Assembly: GCA_015065135.1 (NCBI GenBank)
Contig: SVQY01000004.1
Coordinates: forward strand, 1 to 64,000
DNA from: Oscillospiraceae bacterium
GTDB lineage: Bacteria; Bacillota; Clostridia; Oscillospirales; CAG-272
DNA length: 64,000 nucleotides
Direction: 5' to 3'
Position 1 is the first letter of the stretch. Each line of letters starts with the position of its first letter. A program made the translations under genes and the position numbers. The notes under the pieces were generated by a model. The model did not search any database. It saw nothing but the letters and a program-made list of their open reading frames with translations, and was not told the origin of the DNA. Of this stretch, positions 1-11,135 are shown one piece after another.

Positions 1-6
1 CATCGG

Positions 7-2133
7 CTACCCCAGCACGAAGGAGGGGCGCACCAGCACGGGGTAGCCGATGGAGGCGGCTGCCTTGATGCCATCCTCGATCTTGGTCACCGCATGGCCC
101 TTGGGCTGGGGGATCTTCAGATCGGTCAGCAGCTTTTCAAAGGCGTCACGGTTCTCTGCCTTATCAATGGCGGCGCAGTCGGTGCCGATGATCTTGACGC
201 CGCGATCCATCAGAGGCTGTGCCAGATTGATGGCGGTCTGACCGCCGAGGGAGGCCACCACGCCGATGGGCTTCTCGAAGTTGAGAATGTTCATCACGTC
301 CTCGGGGGTAAGAGGCTCAAAGTAGAGCTTGTCCGCGGTGGTGTAGTCGGTGGAGACCGTCTCGGGGTTGTTGTTGATGATGATGGCCTCGTAGCCGGCG
401 CGCTTGATGGTCTGTACCGCGTGTACGGTGGAGTAGTCGAACTCCACGCCCTGGCCGATACGGATGGGACCCGCGCCCAGCACCACGATCTTCTCCTTCT
501 CGGTGAGCACCGAGGTGTTCTCGCCGGTATAGGAGGAGTAGAAGTAAGGAATATACGCACCCGTATGGCAGGTATCCACCATGCGGAAGGCGGGGATCAG
601 CTTCTTTTCCAGACGGAAGTTGTACACGTCCATCTCGGTGCACTTCCACAGTCTTGCCACGTACTTGTCGGAGAAGCCCATGACCTTGGCAGCCTTCAGG
701 GTATCAAGATCAAAGACCTTTGCACGGAGAGCCTCCTCCATATCCACGATGCGCTTGATCGCCTCCAGGAAGTAAGCGGTGATCTGGGTAGCCTCGTGGA
801 TCTCGTCAATGGAGGCGCCGTGGTAGATCAGCTCCGCAATGGCGAAGATGTTATCCGAGTGGAACGCCCGCACGTAGGCAAGCAGCTCCTCTTTATTCAT
901 GTTGTCAAATTTGGCGTGGTAGATGTGGTTCACGCCGATCTCCAGAGAGCGCACGCCCTTGAGGAGCGACTCCTCCAGCGTGGAGCCGATGCCCATGATC
1001 TCGCCGGTGGCCTTCATCTGGGTGCCCAGCAGGTTGGAGGCGGAGGTGAACTTGTCAAAGGGGAAGCGGGGGAACTTGGAGATCACGTAGTCCAGCTCCG
1101 GCTCAAAGGCAGCGTTGGTGTTGGCGATCTTGATCTCCTCCAGTGCCATACCCACGGCGATCTTGGCGGTCACGCGGGCAATGGGGTAGCCGGATGCCTT
1201 GGAGGCCAGGGCGGAGGAGCGGGAAACGCGGGGGTTGACCTCGATGAGGTAGTACTCACCCGAGGTGGGATGCAGGGCAAACTGCACGTTACAGCCGCCC
1301 GAGATCTTCAGCTCGCGGATGATCTTGATGGCGGAGTCGTTCAGCATCTTCTTCTCTTTATCCGAGAGGGTCAGGATGGGCGCAACCACGATAGAGTCAC
1401 CGGTATGCACGCCAACGGGGTCGATATTCTCCATACCGCAGATGGTGATGGCGTGGTCATTGCTGTCGCGCATGACCTCGAACTCGATCTCCTTATAGCC
1501 CTTGACCGACTTCTCGATCAGCACTTGATGCACGGGGGAAAGCTTGAAGGCATTGGTGCCCACGTCAACAAGCTCCTGCTCGTTGTAGGCAAAGCCGCCG
1601 CCGGTGCCACCCAGGGTAAAGGCGGGGCGAAGCACCACGGGGTAGCCGATGCGTGCGGCTGCCGCCTTGGCCTCCTCCAGGGAATAGGTGATCTCAGAGG
1701 GGATGACCGGCTCACCGATGGACTGGCAGAGCTCCTTGAACAGCTCGCGGTCCTCTGCGCGCTCGATGGACTCCGAGCTGGTGCCCAGCAGCTCCACGCC
1801 GCACTCCTTCAGAACGCCCTTCTTCTCCAGCTGCATCGCCAGGTTGAGGCCGGTCTGACCGCCAATGCCGGGCACGATGGCGTCGGGACGCTCCATGCGC
1901 AGGATCTTGGCGATATATTCCAGGGTCAGGGGCTCCATATAGACCTTATCCGCAATGGTGGTGTCGGTCATGATGGTAGCGGGGTTGGAGTTGCAAAGGA
2001 CGACCTCATAGCCCTCCTCCTTCAGCGCAAGGCACGCCTGGGTGCCCGCATAGTCAAACTCTGCCGCCTGTCCGATCACGATAGGGCCGGAGCCGATGAT
2101 CAGGATCTTCTTCAAGTCTGTTCTTTTTGCCAT
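7..2133 (-). CDS. carB: Carbamoyl-phosphate synthase large subunit, N-terminal ~708 aa; frame ends at a TAG at the extreme window edge
   Basis: [30 protein letters not shown]..., two ATP-grasp halves recognisable; SD GAGGAGG upstream. Full CarB is about 1070 aa, so the C-terminus is missing. Confidence 0.95.
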   Translation of the reverse strand: MAKRTDLKKILIIGSGPIVIGQAAEFDYAGTQACLALKEEGYEVVLCNSNPATIMTDTTIADKVYMEPLTLEYIAKILRMERPDAIVPGIGGQTGLNLAMQLEKKGVLKECGVELLGTSSESIERAEDRELFKELCQSIGEPVIPSEITYSLEEAKAAAARIGYPVVLRPAFTLGGTGGGFAYNEQELVDVGTNAFKLSPVHQVLIEKSVKGYKEIEFEVMRDSNDHAITICGMENIDPVGVHTGDSIVVAPILTLSDKEKKMLNDSAIKIIRELKISGGCNVQFALHPTSGEYYLIEVNPRVSRSSALASKASGYPIARVTAKIAVGMALEEIKIANTNAAFEPELDYVISKFPRFPFDKFTSASNLLGTQMKATGEIMGIGSTLEESLLKGVRSLEIGVNHIYHAKFDNMNKEELLAYVRAFHSDNIFAIAELIYHGASIDEIHEATQITAYFLEAIKRIVDMEEALRAKVFDLDTLKAAKVMGFSDKYVARLWKCTEMDVYNFRLEKKLIPAFRMVDTCHTGAYIPYFYSSYTGENTSVLTEKEKIVVLGAGPIRIGQGVEFDYSTVHAVQTIKRAGYEAIIINNNPETVSTDYTTADKLYFEPLTPEDVMNILNFEKPIGVVASLGGQTAINLAQPLMDRGVKIIGTDCAAIDKAENRDAFEKLLTDLKIPQPKGHAVTKIEDGIKAAASIGYPVLVRPSFVLG

Positions 2134-2155
2134 TTTCTTCTTCCTCCTCTGTATA

Positions 2156-3379
<1,224 letters not shown>

Positions 3380-3433
3380 CGTTTTGACCTCCTTATTCAG
3401 ATACGTGCGTGTGCACGTCATATTATCTTATAT

Positions 3434-3462
3434 ATTTTACTATAGTTATGCCCGGTTGTCAA
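3434..3462 (-). promoter_or_regulatory. sigma-A-type promoter for pyrC-carB
   Basis: Minus strand TTGACA-17 nt-TAAAAT (3457-3462 / 3434-3439). Confidence 0.65.
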
Positions 3463-3569
3463 GTGGCAATCCGCCCTATTTTTGACTTTTTTCGCCGCTC
3501 ACTTTGTGCGAATTTTTTTGCGCTTTCCACACGCCGACAACCGCCCCGCAATGCGGCTTTGCATCACGC

Positions 3570-3630
3570 TCGCGCAAACTTAAGCCCTCCCTTGCGAGGG
3601 AGGGGGGACCGCTTGCGGTGGGAGAGTAGT
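3570..3630 (+). repeat. Intergenic hairpin repeat, copy 1 (TCGCGCAAACTTAAGCCCTCCCTTGCGAGGGAGGGGGGACCGCTTGCGGTGGGAGAGTAGT)
   Basis: 61 bp, nearly identical to 3802-3862; partial copy at 11301-11348. Confidence 0.85.
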
Positions 3631-3670
3631 TCCTCCTACGCCCCTCGCACCGCACAACGCGGCTACCCTG

Positions 3671-3704
3671 TAGGGGCGGTCATTGACCGCCCGCGATCCC
3701 CGAC
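3671..3704 (+). repeat. GTAGGGGCG-headed hairpin repeat (GGGCGGTCATTGACCGCCC)
   Basis: Same sequence at 4136-4169; related hairpins at 4205-4232 and 25124-25188. Confidence 0.8.
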
Positions 3705-3728
3705 CAACCTCGCGGCTATTTTTCTGCA

Positions 3729-3775
3729 AGGCCCCCTTGTGCAAAGGGGGCTCCGCGCAGCGGTGGGGGATTGTT
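3729..3775 (+). repeat. Intergenic hairpin repeat, GGCCCCCTTGTGCAAAGGGGGC-CCGC..GCGG-TGGGGGATTGTT variant
   Basis: Same architecture as 25942-25990. Confidence 0.75.
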
Positions 3776-3801
3776 TCTTGTCTCACGACTTTGCACCATG
3801 T

Positions 3802-3862
3802 TCGCGCAAACTTAAGCCCTCCCTTGTGAGGGAGGGGGGACCGCTTGCGGTGGGAGAGTAGT
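3802..3862 (+). repeat. Intergenic hairpin repeat, copy 2
   Basis: One mismatch to 3570-3630 over 61 bp. Confidence 0.85.
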
Positions 3863-3912
3863 CATGCTGTGTCTTTCGCACCGCACCCTGTGGCTTTGTG
3901 CATGTTCGCTTC

Positions 3913-3983
3913 AACTCCCTCCGTCATTTCCTTGCGGAAATGCCACCTCCCTCAATATTGCGCTATGCGCAAGAGGGAGGCTT
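3913..3983 (-). repeat. Intergenic hairpin repeat (CTCCCTCCGTC-stem-GCCACCTCCCT-hairpin type)
   Basis: Variable stem ATTTCC-TTGC-GGAAAT between conserved flanks. Confidence 0.75.
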
Positions 3984-4028
3984 AATGTTAGCTACTTTGC
4001 CCATTTTATTTGGCACCAAGCTATTCAA

Positions 4029-4095
4029 AAGCCTCCCTCCCGTTTCGCAGAAACGGTGTTTGAGGGAGGTGGCGCCGAAGGCGACGGAAGGAGTT
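4029..4095 (+). repeat. Intergenic hairpin repeat, inverted relative to 3913-3983
   Basis: Same flanks, different self-complementary stem (GCC..GGC). Confidence 0.75.
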
Positions 4096-4135
4096 CGGTT
4101 TCTGTCAACGTCGCACCGCACCCCGCGGCTACCTG

Positions 4136-4169
4136 TAGGGGCGGTCATTGACCGCCCGCGATCCCCGAC
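4136..4169 (+). repeat. GTAGGGGCG-headed hairpin repeat, second copy
   Basis: Identical to 3671-3704. Confidence 0.8.
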
Positions 4170-4222
4170 TGGTCATGCGGCTTCGCACCATGTTCGCACC
4201 AACCCGTAGGGGCGGGATCCCC

Positions 4223-4373
4223 CCGCGTCCCCAACAGCCTGCAAGCTCCACAGTCGCTTTTCTTTTGGCTGATAGAGGCGCAAAAGAAAAGCTCGCAAAA
4301 GAAAACGCCGTTTTGCGGGCGCTGCCCGAACCCGCAAGCTTTTGAAAAAGCTTGACCAAAACTTTCACACGGG
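4223..4373 (+). repeat. Dispersed ~150-bp repeat, copy A
   Basis: Matches 55741-55898; contains TTTTCTTTTG...CAAAAGAAAA inverted repeat and a CAAGCTTTT-GA-AAAAGCTTG hairpin. Confidence 0.8.
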
Positions 4374-4391
4374 AGGCGGCAGATCCCAAGC

Positions 4392-4426
4392 AAAAAAAAT
4401 GCGGCGACCCTGTGCAGGGTCGCCGC
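4392..4426 (-). terminator. Rho-independent terminator of the MBL hydrolase gene
   Basis: GCGGCGACCCTGTGCAGGGTCGCCGC with A-run on + strand (U-run in minus transcript). Confidence 0.8.
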
Positions 4427-4432
4427 CGTTTG

Positions 4433-5257
4433 TTATTTTGCAAAAATGTAACGCTCGCCGGGGGCAAAGATATGGAAGCTCTGATCGGGATTCGTCGTTT
4501 TCAGCACGTCCACGAAGTGGGCGGGGTTCACGCCGTTGCAATCGTAAAGATCGAAATGAGTGGGGATCAGCAGCTTCGCGCCCACCTCCCCGGCAAGCAG
4601 CACCGCCTCGCGACTGTCAAAGCAGCCGATGATGTCGCAGACCACCGTGCGGTAATAGTCTCTGCCGTTGATGGGCAGCATCAGCACGTCGCAGCCCGTC
4701 AGTCGCTCCGCAAGTCCCGTATAGGGGCAGCCGTCACCCGCATGGAACAGCGTCACGTCACCAAGCGAGATGCGGAAGCCGACCTCGGCATAATCTCCGT
4801 TCTCATCTCTGTGGAACACCTCGTGGGCGGCAGGGATCGCCGTCACCGCAATGCCCTCCTCCAGCACCGTCTCCTTGTCTGTGCAAAGACCCAAAATGTC
4901 GCATTTTTTGATACCGTATGCGGAAATCGTGTCCACATTCGCCGCAGAAACGATATATTTTGCCTTGCTGTTCACACGGGCAAGGATGGCAAGCGTTTCC
5001 GGATCGGCATGGTCATAATGGGTATGGGTGCAAAGCACGTAATCCACAAAATCCAGCTCCTCCGCCTTGATGGGCGCAGGATATTTACGCACCCAATGCA
5101 CCAGCTCGGAGCAGCAGTTTTTATCTACGTAATCCGAAAGATAGCCGTCAATCAGCAGATACTTCTCCTGCCACTTGACAAGAAAGCCGACCTGACCCAG
5201 ATAATACAGCGCGACCTGCCCCTTGGCAAGAGCGGTCTCCAAAACTCTTTTTTTCAT
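4433..5257 (-). CDS. MBL-fold metal-dependent hydrolase (UlaG / L-ascorbate lactonase-like)
   Basis: CTHTHYDHADPET metal motif, HAGDG, PTHFD; SD GGAGG upstream. Confidence 0.8.
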   Translation of the reverse strand: MKKRVLETALAKGQVALYYLGQVGFLVKWQEKYLLIDGYLSDYVDKNCCSELVHWVRKYPAPIKAEELDFVDYVLCTHTHYDHADPETLAILARVNSKAKYIVSAANVDTISAYGIKKCDILGLCTDKETVLEEGIAVTAIPAAHEVFHRDENGDYAEVGFRISLGDVTLFHAGDGCPYTGLAERLTGCDVLMLPINGRDYYRTVVCDIIGCFDSREAVLLAGEVGAKLLIPTHFDLYDCNGVNPAHFVDVLKTTNPDQSFHIFAPGERYIFAK

Positions 5258-5275
5258 AATTTTTTCCTCCCCCCG

Positions 5276-5310
5276 TTGACAATTATATCACGCGGTGATA
5301 TAATTGTATC
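5276..5310. promoter_or_regulatory. Overlapping divergent promoters embedded in a 29-bp perfect palindrome (operator)
   Basis: ACAATTATATCAC-GCG-GTGATATAATTGT (5279-5307). + strand TTGACA-17-TATAAT (5276-5304); - strand GATACA-17-TATAAT (5310-5282). Confidence 0.8.
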
Positions 5311-5324
5311 ATCAAGCGTTACAA

Positions 5325-6431
5325 ATGTCAATAGCGAGCGTGAAAAAGATGAAAAAATATTTGAACCAACAGGATATGCGGGATCTGAATCTGAACCACG
5401 TGTTCCGACTGATCCGCGCGGCGGGGCCCCTGACCAGGCGACAGATCGAAAGCGCCACCGACATCAGCTGGGGCGCGGTATCCGGCGCCACCGCCCTGCT
5501 TTTGCAAAAGGGATATATAAAGGAAGTCAAGGCGGACGGCATTGCGGGTGCGGGCAGAACGCCCATCGCCCTTGCCGTCAACGACGAGGATCACTTTCTG
5601 CTGGGGCTGGACGTGAACCGCTCCGGTCTTTGGGGTGTGGTCACCGATCTTGCGGGCAAGGAGCGCTTCTTTGCCCAAAAGGAGGTCTCCGCCACCGACA
5701 AGGAAGCGTGGATCGGGGAGATCGGCAAAATGATCGAGGAATTGCTCGCCGCCGTTGCCGATAAACGGGTGCTGGCCATCGGCATTGCCATGCAGGGCGC
5801 GGTGGATGCCAAGGCGGGCCTCGCCGCCGCCTTCCCTGCGGACGGCTGGCAGGACGTGCCGCTGGCGGATATGCTCTCCGAGCGCTTTTCCCTGCCCGTT
5901 TTTCTGGAGCATGACCCCGACTGCATCCTCTATGCCGCCACGGCGGAGGAGGAGCTGCGGGATGCGGTGCTGCTCCGTCTGGACAGCGGCATCGGCATGG
6001 CGGTCATGCTGAACGGCAAGATCTTCCACCGCTTTGGCGCCTTTGAGCTGGGCTACACCGTCACCGACACGGGGGAGCGGCTGGATGCCCTTGTGACCAT
6101 CCCCGGGCTGGAGCGTCGGGCGGATATGCCCTTTGGGGAGCTGGTAAAGGCCGCCGAACGGGGCGAAAAAAACGCCCTTTGCCACTTTGAAAAAATGGCG
6201 GTGCAGCTGGCGACCTCGGTCGCCAACATCGCGCAGCTCTTTGCCGTGGAGGAGCTGCTGCTTTGCGGCAAGCTGATGCGCCACGCGCCCCTCTTTTTAG
6301 ACACCCTTACCGAGACCGCCGCGCGGCTCGCCCCCGAAAAGCAGCTGCGCATCCGCGTGTGCAACGTGGAAAAGGCGGCGGTGGGCGCCGCCCTGCTCGC
6401 TGCCGAGCGGGTCACCCTTTCCTTTGATTGA
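5325..6431 (+). CDS. ROK-family transcriptional regulator / sugar kinase-like protein
   Basis: N-terminal wHTH (RAAGPLTRRQIESATDISWGAVSG) followed by ROK ATPase fold; exact start uncertain (5325, 5340 or 5349). Confidence 0.85.
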   Translation: MSIASVKKMKKYLNQQDMRDLNLNHVFRLIRAAGPLTRRQIESATDISWGAVSGATALLLQKGYIKEVKADGIAGAGRTPIALAVNDEDHFLLGLDVNRSGLWGVVTDLAGKERFFAQKEVSATDKEAWIGEIGKMIEELLAAVADKRVLAIGIAMQGAVDAKAGLAAAFPADGWQDVPLADMLSERFSLPVFLEHDPDCILYAATAEEELRDAVLLRLDSGIGMAVMLNGKIFHRFGAFELGYTVTDTGERLDALVTIPGLERRADMPFGELVKAAERGEKNALCHFEKMAVQLATSVANIAQLFAVEELLLCGKLMRHAPLFLDTLTETAARLAPEKQLRIRVCNVEKAAVGAALLAAERVTLSFD

Positions 6432-6475
6432 CCCCCAAACGGTATAAAAAATCCCTATATAAAAAGGAGAACGAC

Positions 6476-7492
6476 ATGAAAGCAGTTGTTGTGAAAAAGC
6501 CGGGCGAGGTCGCCCTTTGCGAGCGACCCCTCCCCACCCCTCCCGCAGGCTTTGCGCGCATCAAGGTGATGGCAGCCGCCATCTGCGCCACCGATCTGGA
6601 GGTCATTGACGGCAACATCCCCGCAAACTATCCGCTGATCCCCGGTCACGAGTGGAGCGGCATCGTGGATGCCGTGGGCGACCCTGCCGATGAGAGCTGG
6701 GTCGGCAAGTCCGTCATCGGCAGCAGCGACGTGGTCTGCCTCAAATGCCCCGCCTGCCGCAGCGGCAACTGGCGCTACTGCAAGCAGTTTGAGGAGATCG
6801 GCTTCCGCCGTGACGGCGCCTACGGAGAGTATTTTCTCGCACCCGTATACGGACTTTGCGAAAAGCCGGACCACGTTCCCTTTGAAAACGCCGCCCTTTG
6901 CGAGCCCCTCGGCGTGGCCCTGGGCACTCTGAAAAAGGCGGATGCCGCCTTCGGTCAGTCCCTGGTCATCTACGGCGCAGGCTCCATCGGACTTTGTATG
7001 CTGGCTGCCGCCAAGGCTATGGGGCTTGGCGAAACGGTGGTGATCGCCACCACCACTGCCCGTCTGGAGATCGCCCGGCAAATGGGTGCGGATCACGTGA
7101 TCGCCAGCCGCGAGCAGGACGTGATGACCGAGATCGCGCGCATCTTCCCCGAGGGCGCGGATCTGGTGATCGACGCTACAGGCATTGAGGAATGCATCCA
7201 GAATTCTCTGAAGATGACCCGCAAGGGCGGCACCGTGGCGCTGGCGGGCTACGGCAGAGGCAAGCAGATGAGCATCCGCATGGACGACATCCATATCAAT
7301 AACCTGCGCGTGGTGGGTGCGGGCAACAACTGGAATCAGCACGCCACCGCCCTGAAGCTGATGGCAGAGGGCAAGGTGGATCTGACCCCCTTCATCTCCG
7401 CGCGGATCTCCCGCGAGGAATTTGCAACGGGTCTGGAGATGGCACGCCGTCGCCCCGTCGGCTTTGTGAAAGCCATCTTTACCAATGAGTAA
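6476..7492 (+). CDS. Zinc-binding alcohol/polyol dehydrogenase (sorbitol/threonine dehydrogenase-like MDR)
   Basis: GHEWSGIV, CLKCPACRSGNWRYC zinc site, VIYGAGSIGL Rossmann; ATG at 6476 with AAGGAG SD. Confidence 0.88.
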   Translation: MKAVVVKKPGEVALCERPLPTPPAGFARIKVMAAAICATDLEVIDGNIPANYPLIPGHEWSGIVDAVGDPADESWVGKSVIGSSDVVCLKCPACRSGNWRYCKQFEEIGFRRDGAYGEYFLAPVYGLCEKPDHVPFENAALCEPLGVALGTLKKADAAFGQSLVIYGAGSIGLCMLAAAKAMGLGETVVIATTTARLEIARQMGADHVIASREQDVMTEIARIFPEGADLVIDATGIEECIQNSLKMTRKGGTVALAGYGRGKQMSIRMDDIHINNLRVVGAGNNWNQHATALKLMAEGKVDLTPFISARISREEFATGLEMARRRPVGFVKAIFTNE

Positions 7493-8864
7493 GGCGCTGC
7501 TTGGCATTGACCTTGGCACCTCCTCTATCAAGGTCCTGCTCCGTCACGGTGACGGACGGATCGAAAAGGCCAAGGCCACATACGACGAGATCTCGCCCTC
7601 GGGATGGCTGCACGCTATGAAAACGGCACTGCGTATGCTGGATCTTACAGCAGTCGCCGCCGTCAGCCTCTCCTCGCAGACCGGCACCTATGTGGTGAAC
7701 GGCAGGGACGTGATCACCTGGAGCGATCCTGCGGGCAAGGAGGAATTACCCCGTATACGGGGCGCGTTTTCGGCAGATACCTTCCTCTCCGAGATCGGTA
7801 TGCCCCACCCTGCCATCACCTCCTATCCCCTGCCGAGGCTGCTTTACATCAAGGAGCATTTCGAAAGGGTGGAGCGTGTCTGTCAGCCAAAGGATCTGAT
7901 CTTTACCTATCTGACGGGTCTGCGGAAAACCGACGTCTGGACCTGGCGCGGCCTGGCCCACCCCGAAAGGCGCTGCTACAGCAAGGCGCTCCCGGATGCG
8001 CTGGGGCTGGACATCTCTTGGCTGCCCCCGCTCTTTGATGCCGCCGATGTGGGCGGTTATGTCACCGAGCAGGCCGCCGCCGAGACGGGCTTGCCCGCAG
8101 GCACTCCCGTGGTGCTTGGCCTCAACGATTTCTTTGCAGGGCTTGTGGGCATGGGCGTTCCTTCCCTTGCGGCGGTATTCGATATCACCGGCACCAGCGA
8201 GCATTTCGGCACCGTTGAAAACACATTTACCCCCGAAACGGGTATGGTTTCGGGCAGATTTCTCACAGGCTTCGTTCATTACGGCGGCACCGCCTCCAGT
8301 GGCACCTCCCTTGCCTTCGGCATACGGGAGCTTGGCGCGGAGCAGGGGGCGCTCGGAGATCACCTCGCCGCCGATCCTCCCATTTTCCTACCTTATTTAA
8401 ACGGCGAGCGCGCCCCCATCTTTGACCCCCACGCACGGGGCGTATTCTTCGGCATCGGCAAGGACTGCACCAAGGCGCAGATGTCCTATGCGGTGCTGGA
8501 GGGGGTAGCGTTCAGCATCTACCACATTGCAAGACATCTGGGCAGCCTGCCCGAGGGGGACATCCTGCTTGGCGGCGGTGCCGCCAAGGACCCGCTGCTT
8601 TGCAGCATCAAGGCGACCCTCTTTGATCGCCGCTTTGTGACCCTGGAGGAAAGCGACACCTCCGCTCTGGGCGCCGCTATACTGGCAGGCTGCGGCATCG
8701 GCGTTTTTGCGGATCTTGCGGCAGCTACCGAGGCCTGCGTGCGCAGGAAAACGGTGCATGAGCCGCTCCCCGCATGGCGGAATAAGCTGCTTGCCCGCTT
8801 TGCTATCTACGAACAGCTTTACACGGCTCTGAAGCCGCAATTTGAACAGTTAAAGGAGATTTGA
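7485..8864 (+). CDS. FGGY-family carbohydrate kinase
   Basis: LLGIDLGTSSIKVLL N-terminal motif; ILLGGGAAKDPLL near C-terminus; overlaps the ADH by 8 nt. Confidence 0.88.
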   Translation: MSKALLGIDLGTSSIKVLLRHGDGRIEKAKATYDEISPSGWLHAMKTALRMLDLTAVAAVSLSSQTGTYVVNGRDVITWSDPAGKEELPRIRGAFSADTFLSEIGMPHPAITSYPLPRLLYIKEHFERVERVCQPKDLIFTYLTGLRKTDVWTWRGLAHPERRCYSKALPDALGLDISWLPPLFDAADVGGYVTEQAAAETGLPAGTPVVLGLNDFFAGLVGMGVPSLAAVFDITGTSEHFGTVENTFTPETGMVSGRFLTGFVHYGGTASSGTSLAFGIRELGAEQGALGDHLAADPPIFLPYLNGERAPIFDPHARGVFFGIGKDCTKAQMSYAVLEGVAFSIYHIARHLGSLPEGDILLGGGAAKDPLLCSIKATLFDRRFVTLEESDTSALGAAILAGCGIGVFADLAAATEACVRRKTVHEPLPAWRNKLLARFAIYEQLYTALKPQFEQLKEI

Positions 8865-8867
8865 AAG

Positions 8868-10037
8868 ATGCGTTGCGTTATTTTTGGCGCTGGTAAGATC
8901 GCCCGCGGATTTATCGGTCATCTGCTCTACCTTTCCGACATTCCCTTCACCTTTGTGGAAAAGGCGGATGCCCTGGCAGACCTGATCAACGAACGGGGCC
9001 AGTACACCGTGAACATTCTGGGCGCCCCCGAGAAGAACTGTGTGGTGAAGGGTGCCAAGGCGCTGAAGTTTGACCAGAAGGAGGAGATCGCCGAGGCCAT
9101 CGCCGAGGCGGATGCCGTGTTCAACGCGGTAGGCGGCAAGAATCTCGGTGACATCGTTCCCTTCCTCACCGCCGGCATTGAGAAAAAGGCCAAGAAGGGC
9201 GGCAAACTGAACTTTGTCACCTGCGAAAACTGGAAAAAGCCCGCCGACATCCTCCGGGACGGCATTGCCGCCGCGATCAGCGAGGAGGCGCGCCCCTATT
9301 TTGAGGAAAACGTGGGCATCACCGAGGCGGTGATCATGCGCTCCGCCATCGAGTCGGACGCCGAGCTGCTGAAAAAGGACCCCCTCATCGTAAACGTGCA
9401 GAACTTCTGGGAGCTGCCCGTGGACGCCTCCCGTCTGAAGGGGGAGCTGCCCCCCATCCAGGGGCTGAAGCTGATCGCCGAGTTCACCGGCTTCCTGGAG
9501 CGCAAATTCTACACCTACAACGCCGCCAACGGCACCGTCTCCTATCTCGGCGGCCTGCTTGGCTATGAGAAGATCGCCGATGCCGCCCACGACGAGTGGA
9601 TCCTGAAGATCCTGGACGGCGTTTACAGCGAGACTGCGCGCGCCCTCTCGGCAAAGCACAATTTCCCGTTGGACGAGCAGCTGGCCTTTACCCTCACCTC
9701 CAAGCGCAAGCTGCAGGACTACACCATCGTGGACTTCATCGAGCGCAATGCACGCGATCCCCTGCGCAAGCTGGGTCCCGACGACCGTCTGGTCGGCTCG
9801 GCGCGACTGGTGGAGAGCTTTGGCATCAAGCCCGAGAATCTGGCCACCGCCATTGCCGCCGCCATCCATTACGTCTCCCCCGGTGACGAGTTCGCCGTGG
9901 AGCTTGGCAGATTGCGCAACGAGTGCGGCATCGACTATATTCTGGAAAACGTCTGCAAGCTGGATCCCAAGGGCGACCTTGCCATGCTGGTAAAGGAAAA
10001 GATCGAAATGCTGAAAGGAATGGGCTATATCAAATGA
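8868..10037 (+). CDS. Mannitol-1-phosphate 5-dehydrogenase-like protein, paralogue 1
   Basis: MRCVIFGAGKIARGFIGHLL Rossmann start, FLERKFYTYNAANG motif. Confidence 0.8.
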   Translation: MRCVIFGAGKIARGFIGHLLYLSDIPFTFVEKADALADLINERGQYTVNILGAPEKNCVVKGAKALKFDQKEEIAEAIAEADAVFNAVGGKNLGDIVPFLTAGIEKKAKKGGKLNFVTCENWKKPADILRDGIAAAISEEARPYFEENVGITEAVIMRSAIESDAELLKKDPLIVNVQNFWELPVDASRLKGELPPIQGLKLIAEFTGFLERKFYTYNAANGTVSYLGGLLGYEKIADAAHDEWILKILDGVYSETARALSAKHNFPLDEQLAFTLTSKRKLQDYTIVDFIERNARDPLRKLGPDDRLVGSARLVESFGIKPENLATAIAAAIHYVSPGDEFAVELGRLRNECGIDYILENVCKLDPKGDLAMLVKEKIEMLKGMGYIK

Positions 10038-11107
10038 GCATCACTGTGATCGGTGCCGGCAAGACCGGCAGAGGATTTATCGGCAGACTGCTGGCCGAGA
10101 GCGAAAAGGAGATCCGTTTTATTGACAGGGACGCGGCCCTGGTTGCCGAGCTGAACGCAAAAAAGCAGTTCCGTATCAGCTTTTTCGGTGGCAAGCGCGC
10201 GGATTTTGCCGTCGGCAATTACACCGCCCGCACGTGGGATAACGTGCAGAAGATCGAGGACGAGCTGATCCTGGTCTCGGTCTGCGGCCCCAACCTGCCC
10301 GACGTGGGCGCGGCACTGAAGACCCGTCTTGACCCCGCAAAGCACTACTATGTCATCACCGCCGAAAACTCCTCCAAGCCCGCCAAGGTGTTGAAGGAGG
10401 CCATCGGTATGGAGAACGTGTCGGTCAGCGAGTCCACCGTTTTCTGCACCACCATTGAAAAGGACGGGCTGAACATCTCCTCCGAGAATTATCCCTATCT
10501 CCAATGCGACGCGGATCTGCTGGAGGGCTATACCCCCGACGTCAAGGGCATCCGCCCCGTCGGGGAGTTCGGCAACTTCCTCACCCGCAAGCTGTTCACC
10601 TACAACGCCGCCAGCTGCGTGATCGCATATCTGGGCTGGCTGCGAGGCTACACCGATTACGGCGAGGCCGCCAACGATCCGGAGATCCTGGAGCTGCTTG
10701 ACCGCAACTACGCCGCCACCAACAAGGCGCTTTGCAAGGAGTTCGGCTATGAGGAAAAGGATCAGGCAGAGTTCGCCGCCCTCTCCAAGGTGAAGTTTAC
10801 CGACCGCACCATTGTGGATACGGTGGCCAGAAACGCCCGTGAGCCCCAGCGCAAGCTGGGCGCGAACGAGCGCGTGATCGGCCCGATGCTGCTGCTGCAT
10901 CGCTATGGCGAGGACACCTCGGTGCTGGAGATGACCGCCGCCGCCATGCTCTGCTACGATAACGACGGCGAGGACAAGTGGCGTGCCATCAAGGCGGAAA
11001 AGGATGCTGCCACCATTCTCACCGAGATCGGCGGCGTGCCCGCAGATCACCCCTGCTTCGCCCGCATCATGGCGCATTACAAGGCGTTTTCTAAAGATAA
11101 ATTTTGA
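10034..11107 (+). CDS. Mannitol-1-phosphate 5-dehydrogenase-like protein, paralogue 2
   Basis: MSITVIGAGKTGRGFIGRLL, FLTRKLFTYNAASC; ATGA overlap with paralogue 1. Confidence 0.8.
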   Translation: MSITVIGAGKTGRGFIGRLLAESEKEIRFIDRDAALVAELNAKKQFRISFFGGKRADFAVGNYTARTWDNVQKIEDELILVSVCGPNLPDVGAALKTRLDPAKHYYVITAENSSKPAKVLKEAIGMENVSVSESTVFCTTIEKDGLNISSENYPYLQCDADLLEGYTPDVKGIRPVGEFGNFLTRKLFTYNAASCVIAYLGWLRGYTDYGEAANDPEILELLDRNYAATNKALCKEFGYEEKDQAEFAALSKVKFTDRTIVDTVARNAREPQRKLGANERVIGPMLLLHRYGEDTSVLEMTAAAMLCYDNDGEDKWRAIKAEKDAATILTEIGGVPADHPCFARIMAHYKAFSKDKF

Positions 11108-11135
11108 TTTATCGGAAGTTGCTTTTGATGTAGTA

